This document shows, one piece after another, positions 34,472 through 44,424 of a DNA stretch of 64,000 bases (within the stretch, counting starts at the first letter, position 1; every line of letters begins with the position of its first letter). The position numbers and the translations under genes are program-made. Under the pieces are notes generated by a model. It made no database searches. It had not been told where the DNA came from and saw only the letters and a program-made list of their open reading frames with translations. Location: assembly GCF_900636535.1 (NCBI RefSeq), contig NZ_LR134289.1, positions 2,232,001-2,296,000 on the forward strand, read 5' to 3'. Origin of the DNA: Chryseobacterium gleum (GTDB taxonomy: Bacteria; Bacteroidota; Bacteroidia; Flavobacteriales; Weeksellaceae).

Positions 34472-37039
34472 ATGAAGTATCTATTTACGGTTTTTTTTCT
34501 TTTTTTCAGTTTAGTTTCTTTCGCTCAGGAAATTTTAATAAACACTGTAAATAAAGAAAAAGAAAATCTTGATCATATCAACGTACAACTTTTAAGAAAC
34601 AATAAAACAATAAATTTTAAAACTACAAACGAAAATGGTGTTTGTAGTTTTGTTATTCCGGAAAAAGCTGTTTATACATTAAAGTTTACCTCTTTGCTGT
34701 ACAAAACAAAACTGGTAGAGATTAATACATCACAAAAAACTACTTTTCAGATCACTTTAGAACAACAGATCACCGAAATACAAGACGTTAAAATAAAAGC
34801 ACGTCCAAAAATTTCGTTTGCAAAAGGAGATACCATTTCTTACAACATAAAAGCCATAAAAGACGGAACAGAAAGAACTGTAGAAGATCTGATCAAAAAA
34901 TTACCCGGACTGGACATCAATGAGAATGGTAAAGTTACCAATAATGGAAATGTGATAGGGCAGGTTTTGGTTGATGGTAATGAATTATTCGGAAAGAATC
35001 ATAAAATGTCTACTCAGAATATTTCTGCGGATATGATTGAAGGGATTGATTTTTGGAAGAATTATACAACAATTAACGGAAATCAATCTACTGCAATTAA
35101 TCTAAAGATTAAAAACGAGTATAAAGGAAGGATTACAGGAAATGCCGAAGCCAGTTATGGAAATAAAAACAGCTACCTGCTACACTCTAATGTATTTAAA
35201 TTCAGTAAATCCGGTAATTTAGCATTCATTACAGATGCCAATTCTATTGCTAAAGATCCTGTAAGTATGACGGATTTCTATGAAATGAACAGGCAGGAAG
35301 AAGCAAGTAATACAAACGATGCTCCAGATGTAGATATTCCCACTTTTTTAAACAACGATGGAAAAGTAAAATCAAAAGATAATCTATTCGGGGCGCTGCA
35401 GTATTCAAAATTGGGAAAAAATTTGTCCGTAACTGCATTTTCTGTTTTTGACGCTTCAAGATTAGAGAAACTTTCAACTCTTAACAGGATAGCATTCCCA
35501 GAACAACCTTCAACCTATAATTTTTTCGAAAACCGTTCAGAAAAAAACAAAGGATATTTTGGAACCACTCACGTTAAAGTAAAAAAAACGTTTCCGGATG
35601 ACAGTTTTTTATATTATAGTTTTGGATACAATCCCTCAGAAGACAATTTTAATCAAAGCATAAACAGAAATACCTTTCTTAAAAACAGTATTTTTGATAT
35701 TGAAAATACTGTTAAAAATACAACGTTTGGGAATTTTCTTTCCTGGAATAAAAGTTTTAACCGTTCCAAAATGATCTTTGCTTTTTCTCAACAGCAAAAT
35801 AATTACAGGTCGTTGTTACATGTAAATTCTACTGAGAATATTTTTCAAAATTCCCTTAATAGTTTATCGCAAAGTTTAGCTACTGATTCTAAAAAATACA
35901 CTTTGACTTTTTCTCTTCAAAACAGCTTCAAGTTTGTTACCGCCAACTTTCGGTCAGGGTTTTCTGTCAAAGATGAAAATGCTATATTATCAGAAGCTTT
36001 TAGTAACAAATCCGAAGCAAAAAATTTAAAAACCCACCATTATTTTAATGAAATTTTCACTCAGAAAAGCATTGGGAGTTTTGACTTATCAGGAACACTG
36101 AGCTCCCATTTTATCAATTTTAATCAGGTGGAAAAGCATTATTTTGAAAAGAACCTGAAGGTACAATACAAACTACGTTTAAAAGCAAGTATGGTTTTCA
36201 GTTTAGAATATTTAAATCAATATAAATCTCCGGAATTTACTCAACTATTATATGATGAAAATTACAATCGGAATTTATCATACATGCGAAATGGTTCATT
36301 ACGCCCTGAAGATCTGGCCAATACAAATACTTTTAAATTCAATTTCATTCGTTTCAATTTGTCCAGAGGGAATTATTTTTTCTCAATGCTGATGTATGAA
36401 AAAGCAAATTCTAATTTTTCATCTGATGTATCTAATTTTGGTATGATATCGGAAACCCTCAATATTCCTGGCAATCTGAATGATCGTTGGTTTTTCATTG
36501 CATCTGATGACAGGAGAATCGGAAGTTTTCTCTTTTTAAAATCTAAATTTACAGGATCATATAGCCGTATCAATAATTTTGTTAATCATATTCCCAATCA
36601 AACCCATTTGAAAAATTTTCAATTAGGACAAAAACTGGTAACAAATTTTAAGGAGATCCCTGTACAATTTGACTTGGGATATACATTTACTCAAACAGTA
36701 TTTAAGCAAAGTCTTTTTAATACATCTTCAAGTCAGCAGAATGTAAAATTATCTTTAGGACTTAGAACAAATATTAAAAAAGAATGGATTGGAAGTTTTC
36801 TTGGGGAATATCTCATCCAGAAAACACCACAGAATATAGTAAAAAATTGTCTTTTAGGAGGACAGATTTCATACAGAAAAGAAAATTCGGCACTGGAATA
36901 TAATATCACAATGAATAATATATTAAATCTCAATTCATTCAATTATATCAATAGCTCTGTTTCTCTTTTAGGAACCGACGAGACCTCAGTAATGGCTTTG
37001 CATGGTTATATTACAGGAGGATTGAAATATTATTTTTAG
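34472..37039 (+). CDS. Carboxypeptidase-regulatory-like/TonB-receptor-like outer-membrane beta-barrel protein
   Basis: 855 residues: signal peptide (LVSFAQ), an N-terminal CarboxypepD_reg-like Ig domain (about residues 20-105), a plug-like domain with TVEDLIKKLPGLDINENGKV and GQVLVDGNELFGKNHKMSTQ, and a long barrel with many aromatic-rich strands to the C-terminus (YITGGLKYYF). No clear TonB box is visible, so energised transport is not proven. It is the last gene of the small-protein/GLPGLI/receptor cluster. Substrate unknown; possibly a peptide. Confidence 0.82.
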   Translation: MKYLFTVFFLFFSLVSFAQEILINTVNKEKENLDHINVQLLRNNKTINFKTTNENGVCSFVIPEKAVYTLKFTSLLYKTKLVEINTSQKTTFQITLEQQITEIQDVKIKARPKISFAKGDTISYNIKAIKDGTERTVEDLIKKLPGLDINENGKVTNNGNVIGQVLVDGNELFGKNHKMSTQNISADMIEGIDFWKNYTTINGNQSTAINLKIKNEYKGRITGNAEASYGNKNSYLLHSNVFKFSKSGNLAFITDANSIAKDPVSMTDFYEMNRQEEASNTNDAPDVDIPTFLNNDGKVKSKDNLFGALQYSKLGKNLSVTAFSVFDASRLEKLSTLNRIAFPEQPSTYNFFENRSEKNKGYFGTTHVKVKKTFPDDSFLYYSFGYNPSEDNFNQSINRNTFLKNSIFDIENTVKNTTFGNFLSWNKSFNRSKMIFAFSQQQNNYRSLLHVNSTENIFQNSLNSLSQSLATDSKKYTLTFSLQNSFKFVTANFRSGFSVKDENAILSEAFSNKSEAKNLKTHHYFNEIFTQKSIGSFDLSGTLSSHFINFNQVEKHYFEKNLKVQYKLRLKASMVFSLEYLNQYKSPEFTQLLYDENYNRNLSYMRNGSLRPEDLANTNTFKFNFIRFNLSRGNYFFSMLMYEKANSNFSSDVSNFGMISETLNIPGNLNDRWFFIASDDRRIGSFLFLKSKFTGSYSRINNFVNHIPNQTHLKNFQLGQKLVTNFKEIPVQFDLGYTFTQTVFKQSLFNTSSSQQNVKLSLGLRTNIKKEWIGSFLGEYLIQKTPQNIVKNCLLGGQISYRKENSALEYNITMNNILNLNSFNYINSSVSLLGTDETSVMALHGYITGGLKYYF

Positions 37040-37179
37040 TTTGATCTGGTTTATTATTTTCTTTCAAAAAACTTCAGTTCTGCCGTCTGACCATTTAATA
37101 TAATCGCTTTCGGAAAGGTTTTAAAGGAAATTTTATGATAACATAGGTTCTATGTATAAATAAAAAAGTCCAAAAATAA

Positions 37180-37212
37180 AAATCGCTGTAAACATTACAT
37201 TTACAGCGATTT
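37180..37212. terminator. Hairpin, probable terminator
   Basis: A perfect 13-bp stem with loop CATTACA; a T-rich tract follows on the plus strand (ttatttatta). It may close the receptor operon. Confidence 0.6.
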
Positions 37213-37296
37213 ATTTATTATTAATTGTTATTTAAACAATCATTATTTTACTTCTTCTAATATAATAACTACTATAAATCAAATAGTTATATTTTT

Positions 37297-37318
37297 ATGG
37301 TACAAATATGGTACAAAA
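37297..37318. repeat. Tandem direct repeat ATGGTACAAA
   Basis: Two adjacent 11-base units, ATGGTACAAAT and ATGGTACAAAA. It resembles recombinase-binding repeats near tyrosine-integrase sites, and lies at the start of the metal island; no integrase is in the window. Confidence 0.45.
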
Positions 37319-37459
37319 AAGTTATTCTTTATTTATGTATTAAATATTTACACATAAAAACCTTCTCAACTAATGGGAGATATTATAATTTACAATCTAA
37401 CCAATATTATAATTTTTTTGACTTAGAACAGTATTTTATAAATAATCTTTTTTATTGAT

Positions 37460-38533
37460 TTATTTTATAATAAACTTTGTATTCAGATCGCCAGTTTTCA
37501 AAATATAAATACCCTTAGGAAGATCTGTAAGAATAATTGTATTATCTTTTTGAAATGGATTTTCAATTGTCTGTACTAATTGACCAGTCATATTATAAAT
37601 CAAAGCAATTTTATATTGTCCTAGATTTTTTCCGCCTAACACATAAATCTTATTATCTTTTACGGGATTAGGAACGATCACAAGACTTTTTGACAAATCT
37701 ACATCTGCAACTCCCATATAAGCACCCCAAATTAAAGCGACGAACTCAGGACGATCGATGTATGGATTTCTATTACCTTGGTAAGTGAATGCCGCATTAT
37801 TTCTTGCTATCTCAAAAGGAGAAACAGGATCTAAATTATTCCACTCGAGTAATTGTTTTAATTCCCATGTCTGTAAGCCAGGGTAGGCTGTACTACCTAA
37901 TATGTTTCCGCTGCTGAAACCTGATAGCTGCGTCTCGTATCTGGTTACAAAATATAATATCATTCTGGCAATATCACCTTTAAACTCATCAATTGGTTCA
38001 AAAACAGTCCCCGCATAACCTGCAGATACTGAACTTCCCAGTTTAGAACCGTTTAGTGATGTAAATGAGGTTGATCCTACTTTTCCAAAAGGATAATTTG
38101 ATCGCATTCCGTTGACTTTTCCGTCAGTAGGTGTAACAAAATGGACATCAGATCTCATCGGTAAATTCTGATTAAATAAACTTTGCGGTACGACATGTTC
38201 TCGGTTGTAACAGTCTCCTTCAACACTATAATTTCCACATTGTTTGACTCCATGATTATAAATATATGGATCTGTTCCTGTCGGATTTTCAGAATACATA
38301 TCCATTACAGTTCCATCATTTTCGTAGAAATAATCCCTATCTGTGCTTTGAAAAGCTGTCAGCAAATTGCCATAGCCATTATCTTGGTGGCCGTTGGTAA
38401 TGATAGTTTTCAACTTTGACTTTAAAGAAGCTCCTGATAATCCCGCAGTGCCATCATAATAGTTTGACGGAGCCTGTCCATAAACAGAATTTAATACAAG
38501 GCTTACCAAAAGAGTTAGTACAAGTTTTTTCAT
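37460..38533 (-). CDS. Secreted endonuclease I with T9SS sorting domain
   Basis: 357 residues: signal peptide (SVYGQ), an endonuclease-I (NucM/Vvn-like His-Me finger) domain with CYNREHVVPQSLFNQ as the catalytic His site and a downstream SDVHFVTPTDGKVNGMRSNY, and a C-terminal type IX secretion sorting domain (IVPNPVKDNKIYVLG to LPKGIYILKTGDLNTKFIIK). It probably degrades DNA or RNA outside the cell or on its surface. Export through T9SS is inferred from the sorting domain. Confidence 0.92.
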   Translation of the reverse strand: MKKLVLTLLVSLVLNSVYGQAPSNYYDGTAGLSGASLKSKLKTIITNGHQDNGYGNLLTAFQSTDRDYFYENDGTVMDMYSENPTGTDPYIYNHGVKQCGNYSVEGDCYNREHVVPQSLFNQNLPMRSDVHFVTPTDGKVNGMRSNYPFGKVGSTSFTSLNGSKLGSSVSAGYAGTVFEPIDEFKGDIARMILYFVTRYETQLSGFSSGNILGSTAYPGLQTWELKQLLEWNNLDPVSPFEIARNNAAFTYQGNRNPYIDRPEFVALIWGAYMGVADVDLSKSLVIVPNPVKDNKIYVLGGKNLGQYKIALIYNMTGQLVQTIENPFQKDNTIILTDLPKGIYILKTGDLNTKFIIK

Positions 38534-38587
38534 TTTGATTTAAATAAAGGGTTAATATTATGGTTTAAAAAATTTGTTGATAATTTG

Positions 38588-38791
38588 TCATTTTCCGTCA
38601 TTATGAGTGTGTGTTTTTTCCGAAGGATGCGAATGAATCTTAACATATTTGATATTAAAATTGTATACCTGATGAATTACCAAAAGGAGCATAAAAAGAA
38701 GCCAGCCAACAATAAAAAAAAGATCTTGAGAAGTAAGCCTGTGCTTACCTCTTCGAATAATTTTTCTTCTAAAACGTCGTTTAAATCCCAT
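38588..38791 (-). CDS. Small His-rich-tail membrane protein
   Basis: 67 residues: a strongly basic N-terminus (GFKRRFRRKIIRRGKHR), one membrane helix (LFFIVGWLLFMLLLVIH), and a His-rich end (KIHSHPSEKTHTHNDGK). It starts 8 bp after the PAP2 gene's stop on the same strand. The His-rich tail fits the metal context. Coding status is not certain. Confidence 0.5.
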   Translation of the reverse strand: MGFKRRFRRKIIRRGKHRLTSQDLFFIVGWLLFMLLLVIHQVYNFNIKYVKIHSHPSEKTHTHNDGK

Positions 38792-38799
38792 GTTCTAAA

Positions 38800-39597
38800 T
38801 TAGAAGGTTATCTGATAATTAATCCCAAAAGTATTGCTATGACCATTCTTTTGATAAAGAGGGGCAAGCATAGAGACAGATTTTTTGTTTTTATTAGCTG
38901 ATAAAAACATATTGATTTTCGGAAATAGCCAATAAGCTAATTCGGTTGAAAGTATTCCTACCCCAGCGCCCGCTACTACATCTGTTACCCAGTGTTTGTT
39001 ATTAATAACTCTGTAAACACTTGTGAATATTGCAAATGGATATCCTGATAAACTGAGCCAATAATTACTGTCTCTATATTCTCTATACATAAACTGCGCT
39101 GTTGAAAAAGCAATTGCTGCATGCCCAGACGGAAAAGACATATTGTTGGATTTATCTGGGCGTTCTTCTCCAATTAAATATTTTGAAGGTATTACGATTG
39201 CTGTCGATATTAGCTGCGATGTTGCAAGAATAATTGTTCTTTCTCTTAAATTATGCTTGCCTTTCAAACCTGAAATATTAAATCCATAAACCATCACGGC
39301 AGGTATGAATTGGGTATAATTATCCAATGTAGAATTATGAAGATTATGGTCTTTTACTTCTTTTCGTACTCCTGCATCAAATTCTTTCATTTTAGGAATA
39401 GCGAAACTCATCGCTCCTATGGATATTAAACTTGTAGGGGCTATAAGTCTCTTATAACTAAAATTATTTTCAGGTTTTTGGACAGCAATCGTATCCCCAA
39501 TTTTTTCACTTACTGTTAAGCTATCCTGTGCTAAAGCCAAATTGCATACTAGCATAAAAAAAAGAACTGGAATCTTATTTATAATATTGATTATCAT
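38800..39597 (-). CDS. PAP2-family membrane phosphatase
   Basis: 265 residues with a signal-like first segment (LVCNLALAQ) and membrane helices. The three motifs of PAP2 acid phosphatases are present: KYLIGEERPD (motif 1), FPSGHAAIAFS (motif 2) and SVYRVINNKHWVTDVVAGAG (motif 3, catalytic His). Likely acts on lipid phosphates at the periplasmic face. I start at ATG 39597; the alternative TTG at 39645 adds 16 residues. Confidence 0.88.
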   Translation of the reverse strand: MIINIINKIPVLFFMLVCNLALAQDSLTVSEKIGDTIAVQKPENNFSYKRLIAPTSLISIGAMSFAIPKMKEFDAGVRKEVKDHNLHNSTLDNYTQFIPAVMVYGFNISGLKGKHNLRERTIILATSQLISTAIVIPSKYLIGEERPDKSNNMSFPSGHAAIAFSTAQFMYREYRDSNYWLSLSGYPFAIFTSVYRVINNKHWVTDVVAGAGVGILSTELAYWLFPKINMFLSANKNKKSVSMLAPLYQKNGHSNTFGINYQITF

Positions 39598-39740
39598 TGC
39601 ATTAATTGAAAAATTAGAGTAAATAGTTTTGTTGAATATTTTCAATAAACAACCTGTTCTCGGTTTGAGAACTTTATTTTAATTGATATTTGTTGGAACT
39701 TTTCTTAAGTGATTAGTGAAATTAGAATGCTATGTTATTT

Positions 39741-41801
39741 TTATTTGAAATTCATTCGTTGGATGCGTACAGCATTTAGAATTGCAATCAATGCAACACC
39801 TACATCTGCAAAAACAGCTTCCCACATTGTTGCCAATCCTCCGGCTCCAAGAATTAAAACAATTGCTTTGACCACAAATGCTAAAATGATGTTCTGCCAG
39901 ACAATTCTTTTAGTTTTTTTGCCAATGTTAATAGCCATTGGTATTTTTGAAGGTTTATCATCTTGAATCACGACATCAGCAGTCTCAATGGTCGCATCAC
40001 TCCCTAAGCCGCCCATGGCAATACCGACATCACTTAAAGCAACCACTGGGGCATCATTAACACCGTCACCAACAAATGCAACGCTCTCATTTTTGGATTT
40101 TATTTCTTTCACCTTGTTCACTTTATCCTCAGGAAGAAGGTCACCGAAAGCGTTGTCAATTCCTATTTGTTCTGCGACATATTTTACAACGCTTGTTTTG
40201 TCACCACTAAGCATTGTTGCCTTTACATTTAAATTATGTAACAGTTCTAAAGTTTTTTTAGCATCGTCTTTAATACTATCAGCGATAGTTATGTAGCCTG
40301 CAAATTTTTTATCATAAGCAATTGCAATAACGGTGTAAACAATTTTTGAAGGATCAACATCATATTGAATATTGAACTTATCCATAAGCTTGAAATTCCC
40401 TACGAGTATATCCTTACCGTTGATTACAGCTTTAAGACCATGACCTGCAATTTCCTCAGAATTCTCAACATTAATTGATGTATCCAAATCGCCAACATAT
40501 TCGTGGATAGCAGTTGCCACAGGATGGGTACTCTTGCTCTCTACAACATTAACCATCTTAAGGATTTCATTTTTATCAAATTCTGATTTAATATCGACTT
40601 CCTGAACTTTAAATACTCCTTCCGTCATAGTACCGGTTTTATCCATCACAACATTTTTTATTTCGGCAATCTTATCTAGAAAATTACTGCCTTTAAATAA
40701 AATTCCGTTTCGACTTGCTGCACCAATACCTCCAAAATACCCTAAAGGAATTGAAATGACTAAAGCACAAGGACAAGAAATTACCAGAAAGATCAAAGCT
40801 CTGTATAACCAATCTCTAAAAATATAATTATCGACAAAAAAATATGGAATAAGACATATCAGTACTGCTAACACAACAACAATCGGAGTATAAACTCTTG
40901 CAAATCTTCTTATAAACAGCTCCGTAGGTGCCTTCTGCGCAGTCGCATTTTGAACCAATTCTAAAATCTTACTGAGTTTACTGTCCTCATAAGCTGTATT
41001 GATTTTTACCAAAGCAACACTATTCATATTAATCATCCCTGCAAGAACAGTCTCTCCTTTATTTTTTGTATCAGGTTTACTTTCGCCGGTTAGTGCTGCC
41101 GTATTAAAAGATGCTGAATCTGAAATAAGCTCTCCATCCAAAGCAAGTTTTTCTCCAGGTTTTAACTGTATGGTTTGCCCTATCTCTGCATTGGAAGCTT
41201 TAATAGTTTTTGTTTCGTTATTTTCAATAATTGTCACCTCATCCGGTCTTTGATCAAGAAGAGCTTTAATATTACTTTTTGCTCTTGTTACTGCTAGTGT
41301 TTGAAAAACTTCCCCTACAGCATAAAATAACATAACAGCTACACCTTCAGGATATTCACCAATTATAAAAGCTCCTATAGTTGCGATACTCATCAAAAAG
41401 AATTCAGAGAAAACATCACCATCCTTAATGCTTTCAAAAGCTTCTTTTAAAACAGGAAGCCCGACAGGGGCATAAGCTGCTGCATACCAAACAATACGAA
41501 TCCAATCTTTAAACCAGTCTGGTTTAAAATAATTATCTAACGCAATTCCCAACAGAAGCAATAACAATGAAACTATTGCGGGAAGGAACATCTGAAAAGT
41601 ACTCTTATCACTATTGTCATGATCGTGGTTATGTCCATCGTCATCGGAATGATGCTGTACTTCTTTCTTTACATTTGTTGAACAACAGCCATTATCCTCA
41701 ACAATGAGTTTTTTGGCTCCTGCATCCTTATAAATCTTGCCTTCCTGAGGCGTACAGCAAAGCTGGTTACCTTGCTCATCGTAAGTGTGTTGATGTTTCA
41801 T
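39741..41801 (-). CDS. Heavy-metal P1B-2 ATPase (Zn/Cd/Pb exporter)
   Basis: 686 residues, inner-membrane exporter of Zn2+/Cd2+/Pb2+ type. The N-terminus lacks a classical HMA domain; instead there are two CC pairs (residues 15-16 and 39-40) and a His/Asp-rich stretch (HHSDDDGHNHDHDNS). Catalytic motifs: TGES near 238, CPC at 343-345, phosphorylated D387 in DKTGTMTEG, and GDGVNDAPVVALSDVGIAMG. The last helices contain VVKAIVLIL and FADVGV, the Lys/Asp pair typical of P1B-2. It sits in a minus-strand metal cluster and follows MgtC after 30 bp. Confidence 0.94.
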   Translation of the reverse strand: MKHQHTYDEQGNQLCCTPQEGKIYKDAGAKKLIVEDNGCCSTNVKKEVQHHSDDDGHNHDHDNSDKSTFQMFLPAIVSLLLLLLGIALDNYFKPDWFKDWIRIVWYAAAYAPVGLPVLKEAFESIKDGDVFSEFFLMSIATIGAFIIGEYPEGVAVMLFYAVGEVFQTLAVTRAKSNIKALLDQRPDEVTIIENNETKTIKASNAEIGQTIQLKPGEKLALDGELISDSASFNTAALTGESKPDTKNKGETVLAGMINMNSVALVKINTAYEDSKLSKILELVQNATAQKAPTELFIRRFARVYTPIVVVLAVLICLIPYFFVDNYIFRDWLYRALIFLVISCPCALVISIPLGYFGGIGAASRNGILFKGSNFLDKIAEIKNVVMDKTGTMTEGVFKVQEVDIKSEFDKNEILKMVNVVESKSTHPVATAIHEYVGDLDTSINVENSEEIAGHGLKAVINGKDILVGNFKLMDKFNIQYDVDPSKIVYTVIAIAYDKKFAGYITIADSIKDDAKKTLELLHNLNVKATMLSGDKTSVVKYVAEQIGIDNAFGDLLPEDKVNKVKEIKSKNESVAFVGDGVNDAPVVALSDVGIAMGGLGSDATIETADVVIQDDKPSKIPMAINIGKKTKRIVWQNIILAFVVKAIVLILGAGGLATMWEAVFADVGVALIAILNAVRIQRMNFK

Positions 41802-41831
41802 AGAAGTATATTTTAAGTGATTTTTAATTTT

Positions 41832-42284
41832 TTATTTTAAATTTTTACTTTGCTCCTTCTTTGCAATCCAGTTTTTATACCATTTGAATTTATTCAGGCT
41901 TAATACAAAAAGGGTGAGAACAGTTGCTAAAAATGACAATAAAAACATATTTAAGGCAAGAGCCGCTCCAATAGCTGACGCTGCCCATAGTGCTGTAGAT
42001 GTTGTTAATCCCTGCATATTGCTTGATTTATCTTTTAATGCTAATCCAGCACTTATAAATCCAAGTCCTGCCGGAATTGCTGCAAGCATTCTGGCTATCG
42101 CTGATTTATCATCTGTAAGATGAGAGGCAACCGCAACAAAAAGACAAGATGCCAAGCAAAGAATAGCAAACGTTCGTATACCGGCATCTTTATGAGCTGC
42201 TTCTCTTTCATAACCTATAATGCTGCCGAATAATATAGATAGCAGCAATTTGCCTGAAAGAATAAGTTCAAATTTTATATCCAT
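41832..42284 (-). CDS. MgtC/SapB-family membrane protein
   Basis: 150 residues, about five helices; typical IIGYEREAAHKDAGIRTFAI and LTTSTALWAASAIGAALALN motifs. Short form, lacking the C-terminal ACT-like domain of virulence MgtC. The role in metal or acid stress is unproven. Between the LTA-synthase-like gene (21 bp upstream in transcription order) and the ATPase gene (30 bp downstream). Confidence 0.88.
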   Translation of the reverse strand: MDIKFELILSGKLLLSILFGSIIGYEREAAHKDAGIRTFAILCLASCLFVAVASHLTDDKSAIARMLAAIPAGLGFISAGLALKDKSSNMQGLTTSTALWAASAIGAALALNMFLLSFLATVLTLFVLSLNKFKWYKNWIAKKEQSKNLK

Positions 42285-42305
42285 GTTGTATCTAACATTA
42301 CTTGA

Positions 42306-44264
42306 TTATTTTTGTTTCAAACCTTGATTTTTATAGAGATAATATGCAGTTTGATAATTTGCGACAGCCTTGTTAATATACTGATCAGAAAAAATCTTTG
42401 GTATCTGTTGATTTTGCGTTTTATTATATAAATAAGCTTCCACTTTCTGCTGAGGGCTCAATATCACAAGTTTATCGTTTTCCATATATCCCAACTTTTG
42501 ATAGGTACTTACAAAAATTCTAGGAATATAATTGTCGCTCAAAACATTCTTACCATAAAGGTTACTTCTGTAGTTCCATCCCATTAAATCAAATAAAGTT
42601 GGATAAAGATCAATTTGTGAACACATTTTTTCAATTTTTAAAGAGTTTTGGTTCGGAAGATTTATAATCATTGCTGGGATATGATATTTGGAAATATCAA
42701 TTTCATTTTTACCTGCGCTACTTGCGCAGTGATCAGCTACAATCACAAATACTGTATTTTTAAACCACGGCTTACTTCTAGCTTTTTTAAAGAATTGTCC
42801 GATAGCATAATCTGTATATTTTATTGCACCTTCCCTACCCGAACCGGATGGTATATCAATTTTGCCATCAGGATATGTAAACGGACGGTGATTGGAAGTG
42901 GTCATCACAAAATCATAAAAAGATTTTCCTTGTTTATATTTCTGGTCTGCCTGTTTAATCACTTGATTGTATAAATCTTCGTCACAAATCCCCCATGCAT
43001 TTTCAAACGTAATTTCTTTCTGGTTGATCGGCGTCCTCAATGCCTGATAGTTTTCTTTTGCCAAAGGATTTCTCTTCTTATCTATAATATCATATCCGTT
43101 ATTTCCAAAATATTTATTCATATTATCAAAATATCCATCTCCTCCATAAATAAATGTGTTATCGTAACCTTGTGCACTAAAAATTGAGCCTATAGTTGTA
43201 AGATGATCATTATCTTCTCTTCTGACAATACTGTTGCCTGGCGTTGGTGGGACAGCTAACGACAAAGCCTCCATTCCACGCACTGTTCTGGTTCCTGTAG
43301 CATACATTTGTGAGAATAAAATGCCACCGCCGGCTAAAGAATCTAAATTTGGAGTAAGCCCTTGTTTATTCCCGAAAGTACCCATAAAGTCCGCGCTGAA
43401 ACTTTCCATTGTTATCATTATAACATTTGGCTTTATAAGATTTTGTTTGCTGGATATTTTTCGTTCTATAGAAAGGTTATTTGAGAAAAATCTTTGATTA
43501 TCGTTCAAATCAGTTCTAACTATTTTAAAAGCGCTTTCGTTATCAATTAGTTTGTAAAAATGATCGTAATTGATTTCATTGTTTTTATAGGCGGAGAAAA
43601 ACGAATAAATTCCTGCCTTAGAAATTTCATTTTGATAACGATTGACACTTTTATCTGCTAAACTATTACTGATAAACAAAGAGTATATTATGGTAAGGCA
43701 GAAAAATCCTAAAAAAACAATTAGTCTAACCGAAAATTTATGTTGTCCGTTAAATGAAAAAAAGAATATTTTGCTTTTGTAAAACAAAATAAATATTAAG
43801 GTCATAAGCAGAAGTATCGATGATATCAAAACGGGTAAAGGGTAAGACTCATTTATGTTATTAATAACTTCGTAAGTATATACCAAATAATCTACAGCAA
43901 TAAAATTAAATCGGCTCTCAAACTCCTGCCAAAATGTAACCTCGGCAAAAAATGAAAATAAATGTATAAGAAGAAAAATAATAAAAGTGCTGTAGGTAAT
44001 AATTTTATTGAATAAAGACCTTATGTATTTCTGAGGAAAAATCAATAGATAAAAACTGTATGGTAGCAGAAAGAATAATCCAACTCCAAAGTCAAACAAA
44101 AATCCCAGAAGAAAAATTTTCATTATAGGTAACAGAGATAAATCAGCCTTTTGAAAACTGACTGCTAAAAATCCAAATCGGAGAAGTAAAGACGATACCA
44201 GATAAAATAAAAAAGAATAAACCAGTAATGTGTAATTGCCCCAATAGTTTTGTTTTAATTTCAT
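42306..44264 (-). CDS. LTA-synthase-like sulfatase-fold membrane protein
   Basis: 652 residues: five N-terminal membrane helices, then a periplasmic sulfatase-fold domain with VIMITMESFSADFMGTFGN (metal ligand Glu), the probable nucleophile Thr in GTRTVRGMEALSL, and late metal ligands in FVIVADHCASSAG. Relatives transfer phosphoglycerol or phosphoethanolamine to lipids or glycans. In a Gram-negative metal cluster it may modify surface glycans or lipid A. Its exact reaction is not readable. Confidence 0.85.
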   Translation of the reverse strand: MKLKQNYWGNYTLLVYSFLFYLVSSLLLRFGFLAVSFQKADLSLLPIMKIFLLGFLFDFGVGLFFLLPYSFYLLIFPQKYIRSLFNKIITYSTFIIFLLIHLFSFFAEVTFWQEFESRFNFIAVDYLVYTYEVINNINESYPLPVLISSILLLMTLIFILFYKSKIFFFSFNGQHKFSVRLIVFLGFFCLTIIYSLFISNSLADKSVNRYQNEISKAGIYSFFSAYKNNEINYDHFYKLIDNESAFKIVRTDLNDNQRFFSNNLSIERKISSKQNLIKPNVIMITMESFSADFMGTFGNKQGLTPNLDSLAGGGILFSQMYATGTRTVRGMEALSLAVPPTPGNSIVRREDNDHLTTIGSIFSAQGYDNTFIYGGDGYFDNMNKYFGNNGYDIIDKKRNPLAKENYQALRTPINQKEITFENAWGICDEDLYNQVIKQADQKYKQGKSFYDFVMTTSNHRPFTYPDGKIDIPSGSGREGAIKYTDYAIGQFFKKARSKPWFKNTVFVIVADHCASSAGKNEIDISKYHIPAMIINLPNQNSLKIEKMCSQIDLYPTLFDLMGWNYRSNLYGKNVLSDNYIPRIFVSTYQKLGYMENDKLVILSPQQKVEAYLYNKTQNQQIPKIFSDQYINKAVANYQTAYYLYKNQGLKQK

Positions 44265-44424
44265 ATATCTAAATATTTGAAATGATTAATTGCGTAAAAA
44301 AATACGTAAGTATGTAATTCATCTTGAATAGACCCAGATTTTTATAATTCATAGTCTATTTGATGTTTTAGAAATTTTCCCATTTACTTATTTCATCTAT
44401 TAATGCAAGATGGCACAACTGCTA

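Larger units (their letters stand above)
37040..37459. other. Intergenic region at the left edge of the metal island
   Basis: No intact gene. It holds a possible minus-strand gene tail (37054-37149, about 31 codons: KISFKTFPKAIILNGQTAEL then a stop), a 13-bp hairpin AAATCGCTGTAAA/TTTACAGCGATTT (37180-37212) that may terminate transcription, and a tandem repeat ATGGTACAAA (37297-37318). After this, AT-rich sequence leads to the nuclease stop. Confidence 0.5.

Noticed and set aside
38585..38803. Plus-strand frame opposite the small His-rich membrane protein
   Set aside because: The minus-strand frame has a membrane helix and operon spacing to PAP2; the plus-strand one has neither.
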